Positions 34,152 to 44,259 of a stretch of DNA of 64,000 nucleotides are shown here, piece after piece (position 1 is the first letter of the stretch; each line of letters starts with the position of its first letter). Location of the stretch: contig OZ018317.1 of NCBI GenBank assembly GCA_963969495.1, positions 31,268,503 through 31,332,502 of the forward strand. Reading direction: 5' to 3'. The notes below the pieces were generated by a model, which ran no database searches, was not told the origin of the DNA, and saw only the letters and a program-made list of their open reading frames with translations. A program made the position numbers and the translations under genes. Source of the stretch: Ceratothoa steindachneri. Taxonomy: Eukaryota > Arthropoda > Malacostraca > Isopoda > Cymothoidae.

Positions 34152-34258
34152 TTACTGAGCATATACCTCGCCCTCCGTCACTTCCAACAATACTTGGAAG
34201 GGCGTGAATTCACTGTTTTTACCGACCACAAGCGATCGCCTCTAGTAGCACCTCCTCT

Positions 34259-35620
34259 GTGCACTCTGCATTTGATACTCGTCACCTTAACTTCACCCTG
34301 CAGATGACAAACGATATTCGCTACGTTCCTGGTTCTTCAAACGTCGTACCAGATTCGCTCTCTCGCATTTCATCGATTTCGGGCACGCAACTCTCCCAAA
34401 CTGCGCCCATCGATCACGCGACACTAGCGCTTGCCCAGGAACAAGATGAAGACACGCAAACACTGCGTTACTCTTCTCAGCTTATCGTTCGCGAAATCGA
34501 CTTGTCGGACAGTCCCTCCAGGCGTATCCTGGTTGACTATTCATTGCCTGACTGTCCTCGTCCACTCTTTCCTCTCGCTTACCGTCGGCACATTTTTGAC
34601 CAGACTCACGCTCTCAATCATCCTGGCATTCGAGCAACTCGTAAACTCATCACACAACGTTATGTGTGGCCAGGTATGAACGCCGACGTGGCCAAATGGA
34701 CCCACGCATGTCTGCCTTGTTAACGTGCAAAGGTTCAACGCCACACAAAGTCCCCTCTAGCTGCTTTTCCACTTCCATCGGCACGTTGAAGCCGTTCAAA
34801 TCGATCTGGTTGGTCATCTGCCCTTTTCGCGTTTTTGCACTTACATTCTCACCATGATCGATCGTTTTACACATCTTGGACAGAGGCAGTTCCTATCCCG
34901 GACATCAGAGCTTCCACTGTAACTCGAGCCTTCGTCTCAACATGGGTTGCTCGTTTTGGTATCTCATCAACGATCATGACTGATCGAGGTAGCCAATTTG
35001 AATCCCACCAATGGGATGCACTCATGTCAGTGCTTGGCTCCTTTCGTCTCCATACCACTAGCTACCAGCCTAAGAGTAACTCTAAGGTGGAACGTTTACA
35101 CAGGACTTTCAAAGGAAGCTTAAGCTCCACTGATCCCAACATCACTTAGGTGAACAAGCTACCCTATTATCTTGGGAATTCGTGCCTCCTTGAAAGAGGA
35201 TTTGAATTGCTCTGCTGCGGAACTCGTCTATGGTACGCAACTTCGTCTCCCAGGTCAATTCTTTTCTTCCGCTGACTGCCCTCTTCCTTCCGGCATACAT
35301 CCTGCGCATACGTACACAATTTAGTACGGGCGATGTCTAAGGTAAAGCCGACCGCCACAAGAGTGCCTGCTAATCAGAAACCTTTCGTGCCAAAGGAGAT
35401 GGCAACTTGCTCTCATGTGTTTATCCGTCGTGATTCCACTCGGACATCCTTGCAACCTGTCTATGACGGACCCTTTCTCGTCGTCTCCAGGAAGCCGAAA
35501 TTCTTTGTACTGCAGCTCTGCACCAAACAGGATACGGTTTCCTTCGATCGGCTTAAACCCGCTTTCATAGAGGCCGTTCATCTGGAACATACACTACCCG
35601 TCTCTTTCACTAATATAGGT
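34259..35620 (+). pseudogene. Gypsy-2 integrase remnant
   Basis: 34259-34723 ends in an HHCC zinc domain (HALNHPGIRATRKL ... HACLPC) and a stop. The catalytic core follows in another frame at 34835-35149 (MTDRGSQFES, then SNSKVERLHRTFKG, with the expected Asp and Glu). A C-terminal segment at 35333-35580 (SHVFIRRDSTRTSLQPVYDG) is typical of Gypsy integrases. After that comes Pro/Ser-rich sequence up to the polypurine tract. Confidence 0.7.
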
Positions 35621-36123
35621 CCAGTGGTCATCCCAGCCTATCTTCCGCACCCAACTATTCCTTCAACACTTCCCAACCAACTAACTCCACTTCCGAACCC
35701 TTCTTCGGCTCTTTCAAATCAAATTGCAACTGTTCTTCTCACCTCTTTACTCGCAAATCCTCCGCCAACCATCTCTACCCCCCCCCCCCCCATTCTTCTT
35801 CCCAACTGCTGCCAGCTCCATTTTTGTTGCAGGACCACTCGACAGCAGCTGGAGAACACCAAGCGATCAACGCACAACTTCCAACATTCTCCTTTTCGGG
35901 AGGTCCAGAACAATCGTCACTCGACGCTCTGGTCCTCGCTCGCGACAATCTCCCGCCTCAATCGATGGGCACTACTCTTCGCCACCTGACCCGCAATCCG
36001 ATTTAGCCAATTGGCACCATAACCCGTTCTTGACGCGTTGTAAGGATGCCTCGCTGCTATATAGACTAAAATTTATTGAAATTCCTTGTGTTGTGCGAGC
36101 TTTTTCCCTCGGCGGGGCAGTAT

Positions 36124-36292
<169 letters not shown>

Positions 36293-36565
36293 AAAATCAC
36301 ATGACGCGTGATTTTTTATAGATGTATTTAAAGGCCCATGGAAATGAAAATTGGCAATACAACCCGGGAAAACACTTAGAAGAATGTCACGAGAACCAAT
36401 GAAAGCTTAAGAATGAAAATGGGAGATGTAGAGACCGGAAATATAGGGCGTAACTATTTTAACCATTATATGAAAATAAATAAAGAAGTTGGATTTGAAC
36501 CTGTATCATAGAGCGCTCATCGCTTATATGACCAAGACGCTGATCGCCAAAGCTACCATCCTCAC
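36293..36565 (-). repeat. tRNA-like SINE, left (minus) copy of inverted pair
   Basis: Read on the minus strand it begins GTGAGGATGGTAGCTTTGG (A-box-like), has CATATAAGCGATGAGCGC and the B-box-like GGTTCAAATCC, then a non-tRNA body ending CATCTATAAAAAATCA. It matches 36708-36963 in inverse orientation. Confidence 0.6.
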
Positions 36566-36707
36566 ATGACACGTGTCATGTGATTTTCAATTTATTACAA
36601 AAATAAGCCTGTGCCCCCTCCTACTAAAACACTTGTCTTGTCTCTCACTGGATAAAAACCTACACTTCGTTGTAAAAAAGGCTTTTTGAATCAACCTTTT
36701 TGGGGAT

Positions 36708-36963
36708 GAGGATGGTAGCTCTGGCGATCATCGTCTTGGTCATATAAGCGATGATGCGCTTAATGATACAGGTTCAAATCTAACTTCTTTATTTATTTTC
36801 ATATAACGGTTAAAATAGTTTGTCCTCTCATTCCGTTCTCTACATCTCCCATTTTCCTTCTTAAGCTTTTATTTGTTTACGTAATATTCTCCTAAGTGTT
36901 TTTCCGGGTTGTGTTACCAATTTTCATTTCTTTTGGCCTTTAAATACATCTATAAAAAATTAT
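36708..36963 (+). repeat. tRNA-like SINE, right (plus) copy of inverted pair
   Basis: 256 bp beginning GAGGATGGTAGCTCTGG with GGTTCAAATCT about 60 bases on, ending CATCTATAAAAAATTAT. It is flanked by 135-bp direct repeats (36573-36707 and 36964-37098). The tRNA-like head has a CAT-containing anticodon-loop region but no convincing cloverleaf. Confidence 0.6.
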
Positions 36964-37081
36964 GTGTCATGTGATTTTCAATTTATTACAAAAATAAGCC
37001 CGTGCGCCCTCCTACTAAAACACTTGTCTTGTCTCTCACTGGATAAAAACCTACACATCGTTGTTCAAAAGGCTTCTTGAA

Positions 37082-37901
37082 TCAACCATTTGTGGGATCA
37101 ACACCAAATTTATTTGAATCAACTGTCACCACCTTATTGTCTTTCCACTTCATTAAAATTTGATCATTTGTACACACGGACTCAACATAACCTCTTTCCC
37201 TTTTCTCGAGCATTTTGGAAGCTGGTGCATTGCCCAATCTTCCTTCTCTTATGGTACAAGTTCCAGCAATACCACTGTTTGAAAGTTCATTCGAAAGAGA
37301 AAAGGAAGTAAACAAGTTATCAAAATATAAACACTGTCCAGCCCTTATTTTGTGCTTTTAACTAAACCCAACACAACATCTCCACCATGACCTAACCCAG
37401 TTACGGGAAGTGTTGTTGAACTACCACAATAAGGTTCTGCATGAAACATGTATCTATCCGAACCAGATAGAACCCACAGTTAATATCCAAACCGTATTGG
37501 TTTTCCCTGATAAACTGTTTCGTGCTGTGATGCCCATAATATGACACAATTGCTTCATCAAACGAACATCTTTAGGCAGATCAGCAATTTTGGATGATTT
37601 ATTTAATTTTTTCAAAATAGGCGTTTTACTGCCGGTGGGAAAATCCTCTTTTGCATTTTCTTGAGTATCAAACATCACGATGAGGGATGAAAAGTTCTGC
37701 TTCTGATCGAAGAATTCTTTGAGGCAGATTTTTTATATTCCTTTCTGTTTCATCGTCACTTTTACCGGAGTCAATAATTAAATCTGCTAAAGCCTTCTTT
37801 TCAGGGGGCAGAAAAATTATCCCGACACCACACAGTTGTTCTTCATCTTCAAGGATGTCGAAAATGTCATTGACGTCCAGCCTACAGATATAGAGATACA
37901 T
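37082..37901 (-). pseudogene. piggyBac-like transposase remnant
   Basis: Minus-strand pieces in order: 37901-37668 (DVNDIFDILEDEEQ ... NLPQRILRSEAEL, N-terminal type), 37678-37454 (LPKDVRLMKQLC, then in another frame a Y-G-H-H-S...K-Q-F-I-R stretch), and 37315-37082 (LSNSGIAGTCTIREGRLGN ... RWKDNKVVTVDSN-like). These match the order of a piggyBac transposase with the middle shortened. Frames are broken. The copy abuts the SINE direct repeats, whose 135-bp unit appears to be its downstream coding sequence. Confidence 0.6.
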
Positions 37902-37927
37902 ACTGTATATACATACTACATCAATAA

Positions 37928-37928
<1 letters not shown>

Positions 37929-37983
<55 letters not shown>
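37929..37983. repeat. (TA)n microsatellite
   Basis: About 55 bases of pure TA, next to the start of the piggyBac frame. Confidence 0.9.
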
Positions 37984-37987
<4 letters not shown>

Positions 37988-38859
37988 GGGTAGGAGTATA
38001 GAGAAATTAATATATATATAGATAAGTATTACTTTTTAAATATTAAACAACAATATTAGGTAGACTCATTTGTCATGTTACGCTCGCAGCGAATATTTGT
38101 ATATCGTTTATGCCGACCAGAAAAAGTAAAATCTTTTTCTAAGTTATAATAAATCATGTTACTGAATTATTTTTCTCATATATATATACAATATGATCAT
38201 TCGTGGATTTGATCTTCACATTTTAATGAAACTTAAACAAAAATATAAATAAAGTACTTACGATTTGAAGAGAGGTGTCGAAGCCATGTTTAGGCTCGCG
38301 CATAACGTGGTCAAATAAATACAATATACATCTATTTTTGTGGCACAACACTACCAAACGTAGTGTTTTACATAATTGTAGTCTTGTACGACAACTTGAA
38401 ATAAAATTTCATGGAAAGTAAATAAATTTGTCTGACATATAACGAAAAAACAATAGTGGCAACTCTACTTTCTAAGCGGCATTAATGGGTTGAAATAGTT
38501 GAAAGGATAATAGTACTAAGATGGTCACTTATTTAGAACAGATAGAATCCTTCAATGGGAGTCACTATGGCTTTAGAAACGGCCGCTCCTGCCTTTCACA
38601 GCTATTATCTCATTATGAAAACATTCTACAAGACACACAAGATGTGGACAATGTCGATGTCATATACCTTGATTTTTCAAAAGCCTTTGACATGGTCAAC
38701 CACGGCATTCTTCTTCATAATCTACAAAAACTGAATACGTGGGTAACTAGGTAAATGGCTACACAGTTTTCTCACAAGCAGACAGTAACAGGTGAATGTT
38801 CAAGTGTTCCTATCAGAAGCGAGCAGTTATGGGGGGGGGGGGGCGGGCATTTTTCTTTT

Positions 38860-39995
38860 ATATTCGAATCTATTTATTTCTTCTTGACTGAAGTTGCCCC
38901 TTGAAACATTTGTCTTCCATTTATCTGACTCTTGGTATTCTTATTGGTTGGGTTAGTTCTTGATCTTCCATTTGTTTCTTGATGTATCTTCAGTTAACTT
39001 GACGAGATGATTTCTTATTGATGATTTGATGGAGTCTTTGACGAATTGAGATGAGTTAGCCTTTGAAATCATTTTATTTGATTTTCCGTTTTCTTCGTGA
39101 ATTTTCTTCGTAAAAATTGTGGACTGGGGAGTTTCGATCGCGGGTCTTTGAATCCAAATGCCAGCACTCTAGCCACCACGCTACGGCGAGTCCGTCCTGG
39201 TTGGTAATTTAATGGGCTATTTATATTATCGATTTGGAAGGAATTTTTCTCTGATACACCTTCGCACCCATACACAGGTCCCATTCTAGAGCGCGGAACA
39301 AATTTGAGGATTAGGGAGAGACTAGTCTTGGATTTCTTAATCGTGGAGTAATAGCTCTCCCTCCCCGGCCTCCGAGTCTGCGGGATGTGTGGAGCTAATT
39401 TAGTGTAATTGAGGAGAGCGAAAGAAGTGTATTATAACTTCTCTTGGTTATCTATATCATACTTCATCTTGGTTTCTATATTCGTATCTATTTATTTCTT
39501 CTTGATTAAAGTTGCCCCTTAAAACTTTATCTTCCATTTATCTGACTCTTGGTATTCTTATTGGCTGCGTTAGTTCTTGATCTTCGTATCCTTGTTGATG
39601 TATCTTCATATTAACTTGCATTTATCTTGATTTGATGATTCCTTCTTAATTTTTGATCACGTGATGATTTCTTCTTAATTCTTCGTGATGTGATGATTTC
39701 TTCATGATTCTTGATGACCTGATGATTTCTTCTTGATTCTTGATGACGTGATGATTTCTTCTTGATGAGTTAGCAGCCCTTGAAATCGTTTCCCTTGATT
39801 TCCGTTTTCTTCGTGAATTTTCTTCGTAAAAATTGTGTACTGAGGAGTTTCAATCGCGGGTCTTTGAATCCAAATGCCAGCACTCTAGCCATCACGCTAC
39901 GGCGAGTCCGTCCTTGTTGGTAATTTAATGGGCTATTTATATTATCGATTTGGAAGGAATTTTTCTCTGATAAATCTTTGCACCCCTACACAGTG
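38860..39995 (-). repeat. Two direct copies of a tRNA-derived SINE-like repeat
   Basis: Blocks 38870-39290 and 39480-39990 share long stretches (CTATTTATTTCTTCTTGA, TTATCTGACTCTTGGTATTC, GTGAATTTTCTTCGTAAAAA, GCTATTTATATTATCGATTT). On the minus strand each holds a tRNA-like head: GTAGCGTGGTGGCTAGAGTG, then an ATTTGGATTC loop region and GATCGAAACTCC in the B-box position (39210-39125 and about 39915-39840). The second copy carries an expanded minisatellite of about 29 bp (GATGATTTCTTCTTGATTCT-like) at 39622-39765. Confidence 0.6.
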
Positions 39996-40087
39996 TCATC
40001 AGTGGTGTACATCAAGGCTCAGTTCTAGGTCCTTTTCTGTTCATCATTATAATGGATAATATTGACAGAGACCTGGAACACTCAACT

Positions 40088-40686
40088 GCTATACCCTTCG
40101 CAGATGACACTAGAATCTCAAAGAAAATCTGCAATTCACAAGATGCTCAGCTGCTGCAAGAAGAACTGAAAAAAAATGAAATGGGCAGAGGATAACAACA
40201 TGACACTGAATGGAGATAAATTTGAGCCTTTACTCTATGAAAATCAAGTAGCGCTCAAGAACTCTAAAAGCTACAGCTGTGGCCAAATACAATCTCTGCA
40301 AAGATTGTGGTGAGGTAACCGTGTGCCACGATGCAACCTTCCCTCATCACATCACCCATATTATATCAACTGCAAGACAACTACCCGCTATACCCTTCGC
40401 AGATGACACTAGAATCTCAAAGAAAATCTGCAATTCGCAAGATGCTCAATTGCTGCAAGAGGACCTGGACAAAAGTTTGAAATGGGCAAAGGATAACAAA
40501 ATGGCACTAAATGGAGATAAATTTGAACCTTTACGCTATTAAGAGCAAGTAGCGTTCAAGAACTCTACAAGCTATAGCTGTGGCCAAAAAACAATCTTTG
40601 CAAAGATTGTGGTGAGGTAACCGTGTGCCACGATGCCACCTTCCCCCATCACATCACCCAAATTATATCAACTGCAAGACAACTAG
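40088..40686 (+). repeat. 299-bp tandem duplication inside LINE-B
   Basis: Unit 1 is 40088-40386 and unit 2 is 40387 to about 40686, both starting GCTATACCCTTCGCAGATGA and ending ATCAACTGCAAGACAACTA. They differ by scattered substitutions and small indels, so the duplication is not brand new. Each unit holds RT motif C. Confidence 0.85.
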
Positions 40687-40841
40687 CAGGCTGGATCCTG
40701 ATAACTTTCCGCACAAGAAACAAGGGATGTATGCTGACACTGTGGAAGTCTCTGGAACTGGCATGGTTAGGATACTGTTGCCAGCTTTGGGCTCTTAACA
40801 AAATATCAGATATAATCACAATTGAAGCTCAACAGAGGACT

Positions 40842-42034
40842 AGGGGGGGGGGGGCTCTTGAAGGTCGTCCTTAATTATGGGGGAACCTTGAAGGTAATCG
40901 TGAGGACAACCCAAAAGCCTTGGAAGGGGAACATTGGTTGCTAGTAATGATGATAGATTACCAAGTTATCGCGTAATCTTTTAGCAAGGACTCCGATTGA
41001 TACAGATGCCCGGTTGGTTTGCGTTGCCCTTCCCTTTTTTCCACGAGAGTTATTTGTTGATTGCTATGGAGTGCCCTAACCTGAGGGGCGGTCTTATTCT
41101 AGCGACAGTGTCAAATAGCCCGGAGGATGGGGATAGACCACACCCTTGGTAGAACACCAGTATTTCGAGAGTTATGTAATCGCGAGGAATTGCGATTAAC
41201 GAGGAAAATGCGCAACGACTGTTTTCCCTATTAATAAGGCCTTGAAGCAGGAAGATTGAGGAACGTCAGGATATTGAAGTCACCAAAGCCACACTAGAAT
41301 TATTATTGAACTAGATCTTATTGCACTTTACAAAAGTTCTTTAATTAAGTTTTAAGTTCTAACTTATGACAAACAATTAAGTTCGAAGTCAAGTGCTGGC
41401 AAGGTCTAAAGGAGGCCGGACGAATAAAGCCTTTAAGAGTTACACCTTAATGTCTGCTTTATGTATACGACTATATACAAAAATGAATTACGCGAATCCG
41501 AGAGATCGGTCTGAACGATATATAACGCGATATATTTCTATATCAAACAGTAATCTAACTATTCTCTTTGTTCTGGCTTCACACAGTTATATATTCAATT
41601 TAAGCCACGCCCTACAAGTTCCTCGTCCAACTAAGCCACACCTCCCTCTTATTTCTCGGCCTGTTAATTTGTCGGTATTAACATAACTCAACTTTTGATT
41701 GGCTACTGCCGAACATATTGATACGGAAGGCACTCCGACTATTGGGTAAAATTCTCTGTGAGCGGTGGCATGTTGCCATGGAGACAGCTTCCTAATCTGG
41801 TTTCTATTTGTTCAATAGTGATAGCTATCCGGTTTATTCTGTATTCTGCCTTGATTATAATGTTTGCCTGAGATTGCCTCGACCAACTTCAACATAGATA
41901 ACTGTGCTTCGTTTACTACCCTGTGACATTCTCGTAAACGGTGCTAACTTTACCTTTCTCTCTCTCTCTGTACTTTATGTGTGTAAGGACTCTCGCGTGT
42001 GTCCTATTTTGGACGTACACGGCGGTTGCCACAT
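40842..42034. mobile_element. 1193-bp insertion with GACT duplication
   Basis: LINE-B reads IEAQQRT up to 40841 and FTSKVRG from 42039, the frame being perfect once the insert and one GACT (40838-40841 and 42035-42038) are removed. The insert starts AGGGGGG and ends GCCACAT; it has no clear terminal inverted repeats and no coding region I recognise. On the minus strand it starts near TGTGGCAACCGCC, so a solo LTR is possible. Confidence 0.65.
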
Positions 42035-42559
42035 GACTTTCACCAGTAAGGTCCGAGGGGTTCAACACTTGATCTACTGGATGAAACTCAAGGAGTTGCA
42101 AATCTACTCTTTCCAACGGCGCAGGGAACGGCACATCATAATTTATGTGTGGAAGGTCATAGAAAAAATGGTTCCAAACACTAGCATTCGGGAAATATAC
42201 CACCAAATGCGAGGGAGGCTGTGTTATGTGAAGGCCACTCCAGGATCAACCCCCCAAATAAAGTCCATGATACACCACTGCTTCACCTACAGATGATCCA
42301 GACTATTTAATTGTATCTAAGCTACACTGAGAAATATGACAGAGGTGTGCCCCGACACCTTCAAGTAGAATTTAGAAAACTTGTTGGTCACAGTACCTGA
42401 CCAACCACAAACACCAGGTTACACTAGCTCCAACTCCAATCAACTTCTGCATTCGACTAGAGAACAAATGGAATTGCCTGGGCATAGTGGAGTCCCGCCT
42501 CAACTGGGTCACTAATCGACGGAATTCTACTAAGTAAGACTAAATAAGTAAGTTATAAT

Positions 42560-43002
42560 TTTCGCAATTTTTATAGTTTACAGTTTCGGTAATTTAATTT
42601 GGTTTAGAGCAAAAAACAGTTTTGTGTATTGATTTATTTTTCTAAACTAATAATTTTCATTAATCTTTTGATTAACTGTGCTCCATTTTGATCCTTAACA
42701 TACCGTGTTATAATCAAAGAGCAATAAACAATCGTTTATTACTACACCTTATCACCCACCTGATTAGAGAGTGATTTCATCCTCCTCAACTGAAACATAG
42801 TGGCAGTTAACGAATATAATGGCATGGAGCTTGACTTAACGTAACATTCATGATGACAAAAGTCACCATGGCCTATCCACCCATCCCTTCCTCATTTACC
42901 CCTATCCTTGATAACTATGCACGAAATTATTATTAATATTGTATTCAAGGAATGGACTTGCCAAATATGAATACTCATAAGCTGAATTTTGTAAATATGT
43001 AG
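42560..43002. other. AT-rich spacer, nothing recognised
   Basis: No coding region or repeat identified. Confidence 0.4.
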
Positions 43003-44019
43003 ATTAGCGGCTCGGCCGAGAGAGTGTTTTTTTTTTTGTAAATATTTTCGTTAATCCGTATCGGAATATTCATGCGCGTTTGAGTCCTATTCGAAATATA
43101 GCCGGCGCCATTTTTGTTATACAAAACTAAAGAACGAAAAACGCTGTTTACTTACTTTATTTCGGGGCGGTATACTTCAGAAATGGTGATGAGGAAGGCG
43201 TGGAATCTTTCTTTAATTCCCGTTTTGGTCAACGGAAAGCGCTTGCAGTCGGCGTGTTTGAGAAAAACGTGCCATTCAATGCTGTTTAAAAAAAAAAAAT
43301 AGTGCTCACTTGAATCATGTTTTGTTTTAGAGCATCTAAATTCAAAATGAGGGGTCACATCTAATGCCCGGCTACAAATCTCGCAATCGCTTTTAATTTT
43401 AACTAAATTATGAACGTCCAAAAAGGTTACAAATTTTTCTCTATCAGAAAATAGAGTTAATAATTCGGAAATAGACAACGTACACACTTCGCAAACTGAT
43501 ACTATTTTGAAACTGCGTAAAAAAGTCTGTATTATACCCAAACGGCTAAAAAAAAAGTAGTTCCCTTAAACGATCTAGCTAATTAGATTTAAATGTAAAA
43601 AAAAAGGTAATAAAAATAGTCAAATGGGGAAAAATATATTGATAAATAAAAATGACGCCAAATGAAGATAATAAAAGATATTAAGTGAAAAACAAAATAA
43701 AAATTCAAATCAGTCATTTCTGATGTCAGACCCCCTCCCCCCCCATTATAATTCGTAAAACGATTAAAGGCGCTGACATGATGTAGTTAAATCATTCACC
43801 TCTGTAAACGTTAGGACATTATTCTATAAACAATTAGGATTATATACTGGGGGCTTTGCCCTACAAACCCCCCGATTTAATGAAACTCAGGAGCATCGTA
43901 ATATGGTCTCCCCCATTGTGTTTACCCCCACACGAGCCGTCCCCTTAAATGTACTTAAAAAACGTGAAACATTTTGTAACACGGACGAAATAATACGTCC
44001 CATCGTTCGAGCCGCTAAT
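43003..44019 (-). mobile_element. Candidate small DNA transposon
   Basis: A perfect 12-bp inverted repeat, ATTAGCGGCTCG at 43003-43014 and CGAGCCGCTAAT at 44008-44019, brackets 1017 bp holding the 129-codon minus frame below. I found no target duplication, and 12 bp alone could be chance. Confidence 0.35.
43152..43541 (-). CDS. Small zinc-ribbon-like protein, possibly a transposase N-terminus
   Basis: An uninterrupted 129-codon frame from ATG. Central residues FLDVHNLVKIKSDCEIC, then ALDVTPHFEFRC, resemble the N-terminal zinc-binding part of ISXO2/IS1595-like and Merlin-type transposases (hydrophobic helix, C-x-x-C, then a short strand ending in Cys). The DDE core is absent. The frame ends within the 1-kb unit. 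It could also be an exon of an unrelated gene or chance; the pattern match is from memory and weak. Confidence 0.3.
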   Translation of the reverse strand: MGIIQTFLRSFKIVSVCEVCTLSISELLTLFSDREKFVTFLDVHNLVKIKSDCEICSRALDVTPHFEFRCSKTKHDSSEHYFFFLNSIEWHVFLKHADCKRFPLTKTGIKERFHAFLITISEVYRPEIK

Positions 44020-44259
44020 ATAAATATTTATCCTAAATTTCTTTGAATTTTAATTTTGAATATTAATATTTTATGACTTCTGACCAAAAGTTATCCATAA
44101 CATTCATATTTTGTGATAGGAGTTTTATTTATGTATTAGGAAAACGAAAACCACCCGGTTTCTTTCACAACCATGCTAGCGTTCATCCAAAAAGCTCTCT
44201 GTCAAAGAAAATAAACCGAAATTTTCGCTTTCCTAGTATTTTTATTTTGATATAGCCTT

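Larger units (their letters stand above)
38521..42560 (+). mobile_element. LINE-B, CR1/L2-group LINE broken by insertions
   Basis: RT motif A YLDFSKAFD (Asp 38671), motif B SGVHQGSVLGP (from 40001, Pro to His), motif C FADDT (40097-40111, duplicated at 40396-40410) and the C-terminal stretch FTSKVRGVQHL ... LQIYSFQRRRERHIIIYVWK (42039-42180) lie in order on the + strand. Three events interrupt it: about 1.2 kb of SINE-type DNA between motifs A and B, a 299-bp tandem duplication at motif C, and a 1193-bp insert (40842-42034). The C-terminus runs to about 42540 with stops. There is no endonuclease, so it is 5'-truncated. Confidence 0.7.

Noticed and set aside
38255..38310. Minus-strand ATG followed after 24 bases by GTAAGT, next to the piggyBac frame, as a possible first exon
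   Set aside because: Joining to the acceptor before 37880 would leave the wrong phase (stop after a few codons), so the splice is not supported.
39622..39765. CRISPR-like array
   Set aside because: It is a 29-bp minisatellite without unique spacers in a eukaryotic SINE-like repeat.
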